Assembly (NCBI GenBank): GCA_014946745.1
Contig: JADCRD010000001.1
Coordinates: forward strand, 2,168,427 to 2,232,426
Direction: 5' to 3'
Length of the DNA: 64,000 nt
From: Lysobacterales bacterium
GTDB lineage: Bacteria > Pseudomonadota > Gammaproteobacteria > Xanthomonadales > Xanthomonadaceae
The translations under genes and the position numbers were made by a program. Position 1 is the stretch's first letter. Each line of letters opens with the position of its first letter. Under the pieces are notes generated by a model. That model had not been told where the DNA came from and did no database searches. It saw only the letters and a program-made list of their open reading frames with translations. Positions 47,070-56,939 of this stretch are shown one piece after another.

Positions 47070-47918
47070 ATGGCCAAGAGCAAAGCCTGGGCGGCGTTTC
47101 CCCATGACAGCAAGGGCTTCGACTTCGCTGGCGCCAAGCTGGAGAAAGCATGGGCGAAACTGCACGCGGGCGACAGCGAGCCCTACCCTGACGAAGCCGA
47201 TGTCGCCGCCAGCCTGAAGGCTGCGAAGCTGAAGCTCGACCCCGCTGAATCCGCCACGATGCTGCAGCAGGCGTGGCGCGCCTTCCACGCCGGCGATTTC
47301 CAGCAGGCCTTTGAACTGGGCGAATCGCTGGGCGTGCTCGGCGCATCGGTGGCGGTGAAGGCCGGCGGCATCCACGGCAGTCATCTGCTCGACAGCGATG
47401 CCGCCAAGCTCAAGCGCTACGAACAGCTGGTGACGCTGGCCGAAGCCGCAGCCGAAGCCCTGCCCAAGCGGGCCAACAGCCACTTCCGCCGGGCGTTCGC
47501 GATCGGCCGCTACAGCCAGAGCATCTCCATTGCCAAGGCGCTGACGCAGGGCCTGGCCGGCAAGGTCAAAGAAAGCCTAGACGCCACGCTGAAACTCGCG
47601 CCGAAGCACGCCGAGGCACATACCGCGCTGGGGCTGTACCACGCCGAGATCATCAACAAGGTCGGCAGCATGCTCGGAGGGCTGACCTATGGCGCCAAAG
47701 CCGCGGTCGGCGAGAAACACCTCGCCACCGCCGTCGAGCTGACCCCCGACTCGCCGATCGCCCACATCGAGTACGGCAACGGCCTGATGCTGCTCTACGG
47801 CGACAAGCGCGAGGACGACGCGGCCGCGGCCTATGAGCGCGCCGCCAAACTGAAGCCCAAGGACGCCATGGAGAAGCTCGACGCCGAGTACGCGCGCAGC
47901 CAGCTCGAGGACGAGTGA
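47070..47918 (+). CDS. Helical-repeat (TPR-like) protein, 282 residues
   Basis: I do not recognise a named family. The product is cytoplasmic, Ala/Lys-rich and made of helix pairs; LDATLKLAPKHAEAHTALGLYHAEI and AVELTPDSPIAHIEYGNGLMLLYGDKREDDAAAAYERAAKLKPKD are clear tetratricopeptide-like repeats near the C-terminus. The N-terminal part (MAKSKAWAAFPHDSKGFDFAG) is unusual. GGAGG 6 bases before ATG 47070 supports the start. A scaffold role is likely. Confidence 0.8.
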   Translation: MAKSKAWAAFPHDSKGFDFAGAKLEKAWAKLHAGDSEPYPDEADVAASLKAAKLKLDPAESATMLQQAWRAFHAGDFQQAFELGESLGVLGASVAVKAGGIHGSHLLDSDAAKLKRYEQLVTLAEAAAEALPKRANSHFRRAFAIGRYSQSISIAKALTQGLAGKVKESLDATLKLAPKHAEAHTALGLYHAEIINKVGSMLGGLTYGAKAAVGEKHLATAVELTPDSPIAHIEYGNGLMLLYGDKREDDAAAAYERAAKLKPKDAMEKLDAEYARSQLEDE

Positions 47919-47962
47919 GGCGCTGGCGGGCAGTGCGCGCTTTGCCCCACGGTCGCCCTCTG

Positions 47963-48364
47963 CTACTTGAGTGAAGCGAGATACGCCGTCATCGCCTGCA
48001 GGTCTTCCTGCGGCAGTTCGGCATAGTCACGCTTGGCCTTGATCGCGCGCGGCGACAGATCGTCCTGCACCGATTCGTCGGCGATCGCGAAATGCAGGAT
48101 CTCGGTCTCGGACAGACGCGAACCGACGCCGTCGAGCGGACTGCGCGGGCTGCCCTCGCCGGCGATCGAGTGACACATCAGGCAGTCGTTCGCCTCCAGC
48201 ACGGCGCGGCCGCGCGCCAGCCGCGCGGCGTCGACGCCGTCCGCGGCCACCGCAACGTGCGCGGGGTCCGCAGGCGGGTTCTGCACCGCCGCGAAGGCCG
48301 CGGACAGCAGTACGACCATTAGACCGGTGATAGCGGCAAGGCGGCGGGCCCAGAGTTCTCGCAT
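47963..48364 (-). CDS. Monoheme c-type cytochrome, membrane-anchored or secreted
   Basis: The 133-residue product has an N-terminal hydrophobic segment (about 9-26) that can act as signal peptide or anchor and a single heme motif CLMCH at 61-65. Cytochrome-like helices follow with ETEILHFAIADESVQDDLSPRAIK and a terminal QAMTAYLASL. It follows the ferric-reductase-like gene by 36 bases on the same strand, so both are probably one operon. It is a candidate periplasmic carrier between that enzyme and the decaheme cytochrome encoded divergently. Confidence 0.9.
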   Translation of the reverse strand: MRELWARRLAAITGLMVVLLSAAFAAVQNPPADPAHVAVAADGVDAARLARGRAVLEANDCLMCHSIAGEGSPRSPLDGVGSRLSETEILHFAIADESVQDDLSPRAIKAKRDYAELPQEDLQAMTAYLASLK

Positions 48365-48400
48365 GGTGTGTCTCCTGTCGGTGGAATGCAGTGATCGGCT

Positions 48401-49741
48401 TCAGGCGAGATCGAAGATCTCGGAATGCAGTCGGGCGAGCGGCACGCCGAGGGCGTCGAGACTGCGCTCGGACAGACGGATCATCGGTTCGGGGCCGCAC
48501 ACGAAGTAGTGCAAACGATCGCGCTGCCCAGGCAAATGGCGATTCAATACCTCGGCAGTGATGAAGCCGCGCTCGCCCTGCCAATCGTCCGGCGGATCAC
48601 CGAGCACGTGCACCAGCTTGAGCGAGAGCCGCTGCTGCAGGGCTTCAAGCTCCTCACGGAAGACGATGCGCTCGATGTCGCGGTTGCCATAGAACAGCCA
48701 CAGCGGTCGGGTGTCTTTCTGGTCAGCCAGCCAGCGCAGCAGGCTCATCACCGGCGCGATGCCGACGCCGCCGGCGATGAACACGAGACCCGGCGCGTCC
48801 TCGTGCCCGCGAACGCCGAAGCTGCCGTAGGGGCCATCCACCCAGGCGCGCTCGCCGGGCTGAAGGCTGCCGATGGTGCGAGTGAAATCGCCCAGCTCCT
48901 TGATGGTGAACTCCAGTCTGCCCGGCCGACTGGGGCTGGAAGCGATCGAGAACGGATGCTCGCGCATGGCGAAAGGCGAGGCCCGCAGGCTCAACCAAGC
49001 GAACTGGCCGGCGCGATAGTCGAAGCCCTGCCCGTCCTCGGGCTCGATGGCCACGGTCCAGCTTCGCCCACGCTCGCGCCGCACCTCGACCACTTTCCAG
49101 GGCCGACGCATCAAGGCCAGCGGACGCAGTCCCCGCACCCACAGCACCAGGCCCAGCCAGAACGCGCCGAGCCCGGCCCACAGCGCGTACTTCCACGGCG
49201 CTTCCAGATAGCTGGCCGAGCCCAATACGTGGACGAAGGCGGCGGCCAGGCCGATCACTGCCAGCACCACATGCACGCGGCGCCAGCGGTCGTACTCCAG
49301 ACGAAGCTGCTTGCGCCACAGCGAGCTGGCGACCAGCGCGAGAAAGGCGAACAGCCCGACCCAACCGGCGCTCATGTGGATGGGTAGGTTGACGAATTCG
49401 AAACGTCCCACCGCCGCCGGAAAGCGCAGCAGCAGGATCAGGGCGTGCGCCACCAGCAGTGCCGTCGCGATCGAGGCGAGGTAGCGGTGGAAGTAGTAGA
49501 TGAGGTCGATGCCAAAGGGCGCAGTCGCCCGCTTGAAGCGCGCGGTCAGCGCGAACTGCAGGCCCATCATCGCCAGCGAGGCATAGCCCAGCGCCAGCGC
49601 GAAATCCCACCAGAACCCACCGGGTCGCGGGCGCTCGCCGAGCAGCAGCAGGCCGAGCGGAGCGATCACCAGCAGCACGTAGATTCCGAGCCAGAAGGCG
49701 GCACGCTGTGCCAAGGGCTTGGAAGGGCTGGGCGGGGACAT
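48401..49741 (-). CDS. Ferric-reductase-like transmembrane flavoprotein (FAD/NAD-binding)
   Basis: The 446-residue product starts at ATG 49741, with CGGAGC upstream; ATG 49774 is possible. Six or so membrane helices (about 10-215) contain His residues placed to bind heme b (YYFHRYLASIATALLVAHAL, RVHVVLAVIGLAAAFVHVLG). The cytoplasmic part is a ferredoxin-reductase module: FAD site REHPFSIASS, NAD(P) site GLVFIAGGVGIAPVMSLL and YFVCGPEPM near the end. Such proteins pass electrons from NAD(P)H across the membrane to iron or another periplasmic acceptor. No 2Fe-2S domain is present. It is divergent from the decaheme cytochrome gene. Confidence 0.92.
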   Translation of the reverse strand: MSPPSPSKPLAQRAAFWLGIYVLLVIAPLGLLLLGERPRPGGFWWDFALALGYASLAMMGLQFALTARFKRATAPFGIDLIYYFHRYLASIATALLVAHALILLLRFPAAVGRFEFVNLPIHMSAGWVGLFAFLALVASSLWRKQLRLEYDRWRRVHVVLAVIGLAAAFVHVLGSASYLEAPWKYALWAGLGAFWLGLVLWVRGLRPLALMRRPWKVVEVRRERGRSWTVAIEPEDGQGFDYRAGQFAWLSLRASPFAMREHPFSIASSPSRPGRLEFTIKELGDFTRTIGSLQPGERAWVDGPYGSFGVRGHEDAPGLVFIAGGVGIAPVMSLLRWLADQKDTRPLWLFYGNRDIERIVFREELEALQQRLSLKLVHVLGDPPDDWQGERGFITAEVLNRHLPGQRDRLHYFVCGPEPMIRLSERSLDALGVPLARLHSEIFDLA

Positions 49742-49796
49742 GCAGCGCTCCGGGCGATCACGAAAGGTGAGCATGCCTGCAGCTCAAGGCCCGCAC

Positions 49797-49838
49797 CCGA
49801 TCCTGATCAAATCCGTGTCCGCAGTCGGTGTCTAGACT
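49797..49838 (+). promoter_or_regulatory. FNR/ANR-like site and -10 for the decaheme cytochrome gene
   Basis: CCGAT-CCTG-ATCAA (49797-49810) matches the FNR consensus TTGAT-N4-ATCAA at 8 of 10 positions, with a perfect right half. TAGACT (49833-49838) is a -10 candidate (4/6). Counting a start at 49845, the site is centred at -41.5, exactly the class II activator position. No -35 is needed in this arrangement. The site is absent at the corresponding distance on the divergent side. Confidence 0.55.
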
Positions 49839-49870
49839 GCAAGGCACCGGGCTGCGCGGGGGCAACTTGC

Positions 49871-50803
49871 ATGGATCTGACTCGGATGCGCTTGCATCGG
49901 CTGCTTCTCAGCGCCTGTGCGCCCCTGCTCTGGGCCGGGCTGGCCACGCTGCAGCCGGCGCAAGCCCAGCTGCTAGAGGCGGCCGACACCTGTCTCGCTT
50001 GTCACGACGACCCGCAGCTCAATGCGGTGCTGCATGGGCCGCACGCGGTGCTGTCAGACCCGCGCAACCGCTTCGCCGAAGCAGGCTGCGCCAGCTGCCA
50101 CGGCGCCAGCGAGGCCCATTTGCGAAGGCCGCCGCACGGCGAACCACGCGCTGCCACCGACGTGCGCTTCGCCAAGGGCGAGGGCGGCGGCACCGGCGAT
50201 GCGGTCTGCATCGACTGCCACCGCGGCAGCACGATGCACTGGAGCGCCAGCGCGCACGCTGATGCCGGGCTGGCCTGCGTCGACTGCCATCAGCTGCACA
50301 CCCTCGACGATCCCATGCTGAGCGCCAACACCGAGGTCGAGCGCTGCGCCAGCTGCCACCGCAAGGAGCATGCGGAGTTCCTTAAGGTTTCCGCGCACCC
50401 GCTGGACCTCGGCCGCATGCAGTGCAGCGACTGCCACGCCGCGCACGGCAGCGCCACGCCAGCCGCATTGACCCGCAGCACGCTCAACGAGACCTGCCAC
50501 GAATGCCACGCCGAGATGCGCGGCCCCTTCCTGTGGGAGCACCCGCCGGCCGCCGAGGACTGCATGAGCTGCCACAGCCCGCACGGCAGCTCGCATGCGG
50601 CACTGCTGAAGCAGCGCACGCCCTTCCTCTGCCAGCAGTGCCATCTGGCGCAGTTCCATCCGAGCACTGCGCTGTCGGGCACTGGGCTGTCGGGCAGCAG
50701 CCTGCCGTCGGGCTCGACCTCGCTGATGGGCCAGGACTGCCTCAACTGCCATCAGCAGGTGCACGGCAGCAACCATCCTTCCGGCGTCAGCGCTACGCGT
50801 TAG
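49871..50803 (+). CDS. Decaheme c-type cytochrome, MtrA/DmsE/PioA type
   Basis: The 310-residue product has a signal peptide (about 1-32, ending QPAQA) and ten CXXCH heme sites: residues 41, 73, 113, 136, 159, 185, 209, 231, 254 and 290. Size and heme count match MtrA-type cytochromes, which sit inside an outer-membrane barrel and carry electrons from the periplasm to the cell surface. A Ser/Gly-rich stretch (265-285) separates the last two hemes. ATG 49871 has GGGGGC upstream; ATG 49886 is the alternative. The MtrB-type barrel gene follows, after a 320-base repeat-containing gap. Confidence 0.95.
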   Translation: MDLTRMRLHRLLLSACAPLLWAGLATLQPAQAQLLEAADTCLACHDDPQLNAVLHGPHAVLSDPRNRFAEAGCASCHGASEAHLRRPPHGEPRAATDVRFAKGEGGGTGDAVCIDCHRGSTMHWSASAHADAGLACVDCHQLHTLDDPMLSANTEVERCASCHRKEHAEFLKVSAHPLDLGRMQCSDCHAAHGSATPAALTRSTLNETCHECHAEMRGPFLWEHPPAAEDCMSCHSPHGSSHAALLKQRTPFLCQQCHLAQFHPSTALSGTGLSGSSLPSGSTSLMGQDCLNCHQQVHGSNHPSGVSATR

Positions 50804-51124
50804 CAGGCTGTTGAAAAGCAGCCTGCTAGCCCGGCCAGGGATGGCCGGGACGACGAAGCAAGCGCGCAAGCGATGGATGTGTGGTGAGGCGGTACGGACC
50901 TGCGCCGGACCGCCGACTTGAAGAACTCCCCGGAAGGGGGTCTTTCAACAAGCCGTTAGGGAAGCCCTGATGTATCAGAGCTTCCCGTGCGCCAGGGATG
51001 GCGCGCCCGCGAATCAAGCACGCAAGTGCCTGATTCAGCGTGAACGAGTACGGACAGGCGCCGGACTCATGACGTCTGAACGACTCCCGGACGGAGCTGC
51101 TCAGACCTTGCTTTGGAGACCGCC
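50804..51124. repeat. Repeat-containing spacer between the decaheme and barrel genes
   Basis: The interval starts with a 9-bp-stem hairpin right after the stop (AGCAGGCTG...CAGCCTGCT, 50804-50829) and contains a second hairpin at 50959-50986 (GGGAAGC and complement). Two diverged copies of a dispersed element are also present (about 50832-50945 and 50990-51095), sharing GCCAGGGATGGC, CAAGCxCGCAAG, GTACGGAC and GCGCCGGAC. No gene is seen; ribosome-binding sequence TTGGAG lies at its end. Confidence 0.8.
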
Positions 51125-53344
51125 ATGCACTGCAGGATCGCACCGCTTGCCACGGCACTCGCCCTCGCGCTGGCCTGCAGCCGAACCGTCGTCGCCGCCG
51201 ACGGGCAGGCCCCAGAGTGGCTGCCCGTCAACGACGACTGCCAAAGCCTGGTGATACGCGCAGCCTTGCCCAGCACCGATCCCTTCCGCCGCGGCGACCT
51301 CGCCGGACGAAGGCAGGACGAAGGTGCGCTTGGCCTGCTGGATCTGCTGCTGTGCACACCGCTGGCGCCAGAGTCATCGCGCTACTGGCGCGCGGAAGTG
51401 CGCGATGCAGGCGGTCCGCAGCCGAGGGTCGCGCTCGGCCTCGGCGAAGCCGGGCGCTGGCGCATCGAGGCCGAGGGCGAGCGTCTGTCCAGCGGCGTGA
51501 CCCGCGTGCTGACGCCGATGCGCGGCAACGGCCGCGGCGGCTTCAGCCTGCCCGCGAGCTGGGTGCCCGGTGCGACCACCGCCGCGATGCGCGCACTGCT
51601 GCCCTCGCTGCTGCCCGTCGAACTGGAGCGTCGTCGCGGCCAAGCCGAGCTGCGCGGCCGCGCCCTGCTGGGCCCGCACCTGCAGCTGGACGCGCGCTAT
51701 CGCGAGAGCCAGCAGTCCGGCCTGCGCCGCTTCGCCGCGGTAACCGGCAATACCGGCGGCAATGCGCGCGCGATCCTGCTCGCCGCCCCGCTCGACCAGC
51801 GCACGCGCACGGCCGATCTCGGCCTGCTGCATGTCGGACCACGCCTGCAGCTGCGGAGCGGTTTCTATCTCTCGCACTTCGACAATGCGATCGATGCATT
51901 GAGCTGGCAGACGCCCTTCGCCCAGGTGGCCGGCTGGGCGTCGGGGACAGGCGCGCCTGCGCTGAATCGCGCCCAGCCGGCGCCCGACAACCGCTTCCAT
52001 CAGCTGAGCCTGGCCATCGGCTATGCGCTCTCGCCGAGCCTGCGCCTCAACGTCGATCTCGCCGCAGGGCAGATGCGTCAGAACCAGGCCTATCTCGACT
52101 ACAGCGCGGTGCCGGCCCTGCTGGCGCTATCGGTGCCGCTGCCGCGGCCGGACCTCGACGGCCGCGTCGATACGCGCTTGCTCAGTCTGCGCCTGGCCAA
52201 GCGTTCGGACAGCGCCTTGCGATGGGATGCTCGCCTGCGTATCGATGACCGCGACAACCGCACGCCGGTCGACGAGTTCGTCTACCTCAGCGGCGACAGC
52301 GAGGCGCAGAACACGGCCACCAGCAGCGCGCGCCGACGCTTCAACGTCGCCCCCAGCTATCGCGACAGCCTGTACGCGCTCGGCGCAGGCTGGCACCCGG
52401 ACCGCCGCTTCGGCATCGACGCCGAACTCGCCCACCAGGCCATCGCGCGCACGGCCTCGGCGCGCAGCGACAGCCGCGAGCAGCGACTGCTGCTCAAGCT
52501 GCGGCACCGCGTGGGCGAGCGCTTCGACTACGGTTTCAGGATGGGCGGCGCGGACCGCGAAGGCTCGACCTACCTTGGCAGCCGCGACTTTATTGAAGGC
52601 CACAGCCCCGACTACATCGCCACCGTGCCCGGCGCCTTCGAGAACCTGCCGGGGCTGCGCCAATACCACCTCGCCGATCGCCGCCGCCACCAGATGAGCG
52701 GCTTCGCCAGCTTCGCGGCGAGCGAGCGCAGCCAGTGGAACTTCAACCTCGGCGAAGTGCGCGACGACTATCGGGCCTCGGAGTTCGGCCTGACCGACAG
52801 CCGCATCCGCCATCTGCAGCTGGATCTCTCGCAGGGGCTCACTCAGCACCTCTGGCTGAACGCGTTTGCCGGCCGCGAATGGCTGGATGCCGCGCAGCGC
52901 GGACGGGCCTTCCAGGGCGGCGCCAGCCGCCTGCCGCAGGCCAACGACCCCAGCCGCAACTGGGCGGTGGAGCATGCAGATACGGTCGACAGCCTCGGCC
53001 TCGGCCTCGCCCATCGCGCGCCGGGCTCGCGCCTGCGCCTGCGTGCTGATGCCGGCCTCAGCGATGCGCAGGGCGCGCTGCGCGTGAGCACAGGCAGCGC
53101 GCTCAGCAGCGCGCCCCTGCCCGATACCCGCGCCCGCCTGCTGCGCCTCGATGCCAGCCTCGACTACGCGCTGCGCGAAGGCCTCGAACTCGGCCTGCAC
53201 TACCGCCTCGAACGCTTCGACGGCGCCGACTTCGCCGAGGACGGCAGCGCGCCGAACACGCTGGCCAACGTCATCCTGCTGGGTGACGAAAGCCCCGACT
53301 ACCGTGCGCAGGCCTGGCTGTTGAGTCTGCGCTGGCGGTTCTGA
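51125..53344 (+). CDS. MtrB/PioB family decaheme-associated outer-membrane protein
   Basis: The 739-residue product has a signal peptide (about 1-25, TVVAADG) and then a long series of amphipathic beta strands with alternating hydrophobic and polar residues, ending in the aromatic-terminated PDYRAQAWLLSLRWRF, as in MtrB-type barrels of about 26 strands. It lacks the N-terminal CxxC that some Shewanella MtrB proteins carry. Its position after a decaheme cytochrome gene strongly supports the family. Expected role: insulating sheath that holds the decaheme cytochrome across the outer membrane. ATG 51125 has GGAG 6 bases upstream; TTG 51113 is in frame. Confidence 0.88.
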   Translation: MHCRIAPLATALALALACSRTVVAADGQAPEWLPVNDDCQSLVIRAALPSTDPFRRGDLAGRRQDEGALGLLDLLLCTPLAPESSRYWRAEVRDAGGPQPRVALGLGEAGRWRIEAEGERLSSGVTRVLTPMRGNGRGGFSLPASWVPGATTAAMRALLPSLLPVELERRRGQAELRGRALLGPHLQLDARYRESQQSGLRRFAAVTGNTGGNARAILLAAPLDQRTRTADLGLLHVGPRLQLRSGFYLSHFDNAIDALSWQTPFAQVAGWASGTGAPALNRAQPAPDNRFHQLSLAIGYALSPSLRLNVDLAAGQMRQNQAYLDYSAVPALLALSVPLPRPDLDGRVDTRLLSLRLAKRSDSALRWDARLRIDDRDNRTPVDEFVYLSGDSEAQNTATSSARRRFNVAPSYRDSLYALGAGWHPDRRFGIDAELAHQAIARTASARSDSREQRLLLKLRHRVGERFDYGFRMGGADREGSTYLGSRDFIEGHSPDYIATVPGAFENLPGLRQYHLADRRRHQMSGFASFAASERSQWNFNLGEVRDDYRASEFGLTDSRIRHLQLDLSQGLTQHLWLNAFAGREWLDAAQRGRAFQGGASRLPQANDPSRNWAVEHADTVDSLGLGLAHRAPGSRLRLRADAGLSDAQGALRVSTGSALSSAPLPDTRARLLRLDASLDYALREGLELGLHYRLERFDGADFAEDGSAPNTLANVILLGDESPDYRAQAWLLSLRWRF

Positions 53345-53834
53345 GCGGCGTTCGGACGCTGCGTAGACACGCCGATGGCAGAACACCTGTCCACCCTGAG
53401 CAGAGGCGGAGAGCCGGTGGGTCAAGACCCACCCTATGGCTGCCGCAGGGTTCCTGACCGAGCCCGTAGCGGCCGCGTGGGCCGCGACTCGCCAGGTGTC
53501 CGCCGCACCGGATGTCTGCACCCCATAGGGTGGGTCTTGACCCACCGAAACACGCCCCTCGCCCCGGTTCATGCCGAGCCCGGATGTCTGCACCCCATAG
53601 GGTGGGTCTTGACCCACCGAAGCACGCCCCTCGCCCCGGTTCATGCCGAGCGAAGCACGACCCTGGCCCCGGTTCATGCCGATCAATGCACGACCCTCGC
53701 CCCGGTTCGTGCCGATCAGCCCCACGCGGCGGGGCCTGACGAGTCCGTAGGCCTGCCACATGCGGCACCCACGCATGAGCAGCATCGATTGCGGGCTAGC
53801 ATGGGCACGTCCCTCACCCGCACGGCCCCACCCG
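53345..53834. repeat. Repeat region with palindromes and a 72-bp direct repeat
   Basis: The 490-base interval holds an inverted GGTGGGTCAAGACCCACC (about 53416-53433), two direct 72-base units beginning GGATGTCTGCACCCCATAGG at 53510 and 53582, and two shorter truncated copies of their right part (CGAAGCACGACCC... and ATGCACGACCC..., from 53651 and 53684) each ending in CCCCGGTTC. No gene is seen. Confidence 0.9.
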
Positions 53835-54317
53835 ATGATCCCCGATGCCGGCAGCCACTACCCCATCCTCACCGCCATGCTGGCCCCTGCCCTGCTGATG
53901 GCCGCGACCGGCTCGCTGCTGATCTCGGCCAACAACCGGCTGGCGCGCGTGGTCGATCGCCTGCGCGCACTCATCCAGACACGCGGCGAATGCGGCAGCG
54001 ATGAGCTGCGCGCCGCGGTCGATCGACAGATCAAGCAGCATCGCCGCCGCAGCCACTACGTGCTGCGCGCCTGCGTGCTGCTGTACGTGGCGCTGGGCGC
54101 CTTCGTCGCCACCAGCCTCGCGCTTGCGATCGACGCCTACACCGGCTTCGCGCTGGGCGAAGTGCCCGCGGGCTTCGCCCTGTTCGGCGTCGCCTCGCTG
54201 CTGGTGGCCAGCCTGGCCATGGGGCTGGAAGTGCATCTGGCGGTGAACGGCCTGAATACCGAGCTGGAGCTCAGCCTGAAGCGGCAGGCGCCCGTCGCGG
54301 CAAAGGGAAAGGACTGA
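53835..54317 (+). CDS. DUF2721 family membrane protein
   Basis: The 160-residue product has a first membrane helix (AMLAPALLMAATGSLLISANNRL, about 14-36), a basic cytoplasmic segment (VDRQIKQHRRRSHYVLRACVLL) and two further helices (about 80-102 and 110-135). The LLISANNRLARVVDRLR motif is diagnostic for DUF2721, whose function is unknown. It stands alone between the repeat region and a terminator. Confidence 0.88.
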   Translation: MIPDAGSHYPILTAMLAPALLMAATGSLLISANNRLARVVDRLRALIQTRGECGSDELRAAVDRQIKQHRRRSHYVLRACVLLYVALGAFVATSLALAIDAYTGFALGEVPAGFALFGVASLLVASLAMGLEVHLAVNGLNTELELSLKRQAPVAAKGKD

Positions 54318-54450
54318 GAGCATGTGAAAAAACCATCCACCTACTGCGGCCGCCTCTGGACGTCCGTGGCGGCAGCGCGCTCCGCGAATTCCGCGGTCAT
54401 TTGGCTCGCCAAACTCCCTTGAATTCACGTCGCGCGCTTTGCCACGAACG

Positions 54451-54486
54451 CCCAGAGACGCCCTCGCTACGGCGTCTGGGATTTTT
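54451..54486 (+). terminator. Rho-independent terminator after the DUF2721 gene
   Basis: CCCAGAGACGCC and GGCGTCTGGG pair with one bulged base around an 8-base loop, followed by ATTTTTC. It lies 130 bases beyond the stop and also downstream of the convergent NUDIX gene. Confidence 0.8.
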
Positions 54487-54522
54487 CACACGCTCTGACT
54501 CGCGCGTCAGCGGCCTCACGGC

Positions 54523-55095
54523 CTAAGCGGCGGGCCGCAGGCCTCGCCAGAGCTGCGCCATCCGCCGCAGCGACGCGTCAGCCGACGCGTCGTCCAACAG
54601 CGAAGCGATTTCGACCCAAGCCAGCGCCAGCGACTCCTCGCTGACCGCGAAGGCCTCGTGGTCGCCAGCACGGACCACATAGCGCACGTCGTAATGCCAG
54701 TGCCCAGGCACATCGGCACGCTTGGGAATCCAATGGCGGTCGAGGTCGAACAGCTCGCCTTCGAGGAACAGCCCGCGCAGGCCAGACTCTTCCTCGGCCT
54801 CGCGCAGAGCAACGGCGGCGAGATCCGCGTCGCCATCGGCATGCCCACCCAGCTGCAGCCAGCGCTGCAGCTTGCGATGGTGGGTCAGCAGCACGCGCTG
54901 GCCATCCTGCGAGACCAGCCAAGCCGAGCCAGTGAAGTGGCCTTCGAGACGCTCGCGCGAAAAGGCCAGCGGGTCGGCCAGCAGGGCGATGTACTCGGCA
55001 GCGAGGTCTGCCTGCGGAGGGCAGCGCACGGCGTGTGCTTGAAACGCCGCGCGCAGATGCGCGCGGCGTTCGGGCGTGTCGATCAAGGGACCCAT
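54523..55095 (-). CDS. NUDIX hydrolase
   Basis: The 190-residue product contains a Nudix helix GGHADGDADLAAVALREAEEESGL with the REAEEESGL core intact; the first Glu of the usual GX5E pattern is Ala, a variation seen in this subgroup. Upstream VLLTHHRKLQRWLQLGGH and downstream HWHYDVRYVVRAGDH are typical of the cluster. It hydrolyses some nucleoside-diphosphate-linked compound. It follows purA by 7 bases and is probably the last gene of the long minus-strand operon. Confidence 0.92.
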   Translation of the reverse strand: MGPLIDTPERRAHLRAAFQAHAVRCPPQADLAAEYIALLADPLAFSRERLEGHFTGSAWLVSQDGQRVLLTHHRKLQRWLQLGGHADGDADLAAVALREAEEESGLRGLFLEGELFDLDRHWIPKRADVPGHWHYDVRYVVRAGDHEAFAVSEESLALAWVEIASLLDDASADASLRRMAQLWRGLRPAA

Positions 55096-55102
55096 GGGCC
55101 GC

Positions 55103-56707
<1,605 letters not shown>

Positions 56708-56890
56708 TCAGCGCACGAACTGCAGGGCAATGAGGCCCACCATCACCAGCAGGGCACCGATCTGCCTCAGCGCCCTCACATCCAACTGCATCAGCCGCTC
56801 GGCCGCCTGCTTCCAGGCGCCAGGGGCAGCAAGCAGCAGCAGGCCTTCGATCACCAGTACCAGGCACAGGGCAGCGAGCAGGTCGGTCAT
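56708..56890 (-). CDS. DUF2065 small membrane protein
   Basis: The 60-residue product (MTDLLAALCLVLVIEGLLLLAAPGAWKQ...) has two hydrophobic helices separated by a short basic loop (QAAERLMQLDVRALRQ). This gene is commonly found between hflC and purA in proteobacteria. Its role is unknown. It begins 49 bases after the hflC stop. Confidence 0.9.
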   Translation of the reverse strand: MTDLLAALCLVLVIEGLLLLAAPGAWKQAAERLMQLDVRALRQIGALLVMVGLIALQFVR

Positions 56891-56939
56891 CGCTCCGAAC
56901 TCCAAGAGCGGCGCGCCTCAGGCGCGCCGCGCCCCAACA

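Noticed and set aside
49769-49810. FNR control of the divergent flavoprotein gene from the same site
   Set aside because: At the class II distance on the minus strand the hexamer is ATGCTC, not a credible -10.
51125-53344. TonB-dependent receptor instead of an MtrB-type barrel
   Set aside because: No plug domain or TonB box is visible, and the gene follows a decaheme cytochrome gene.
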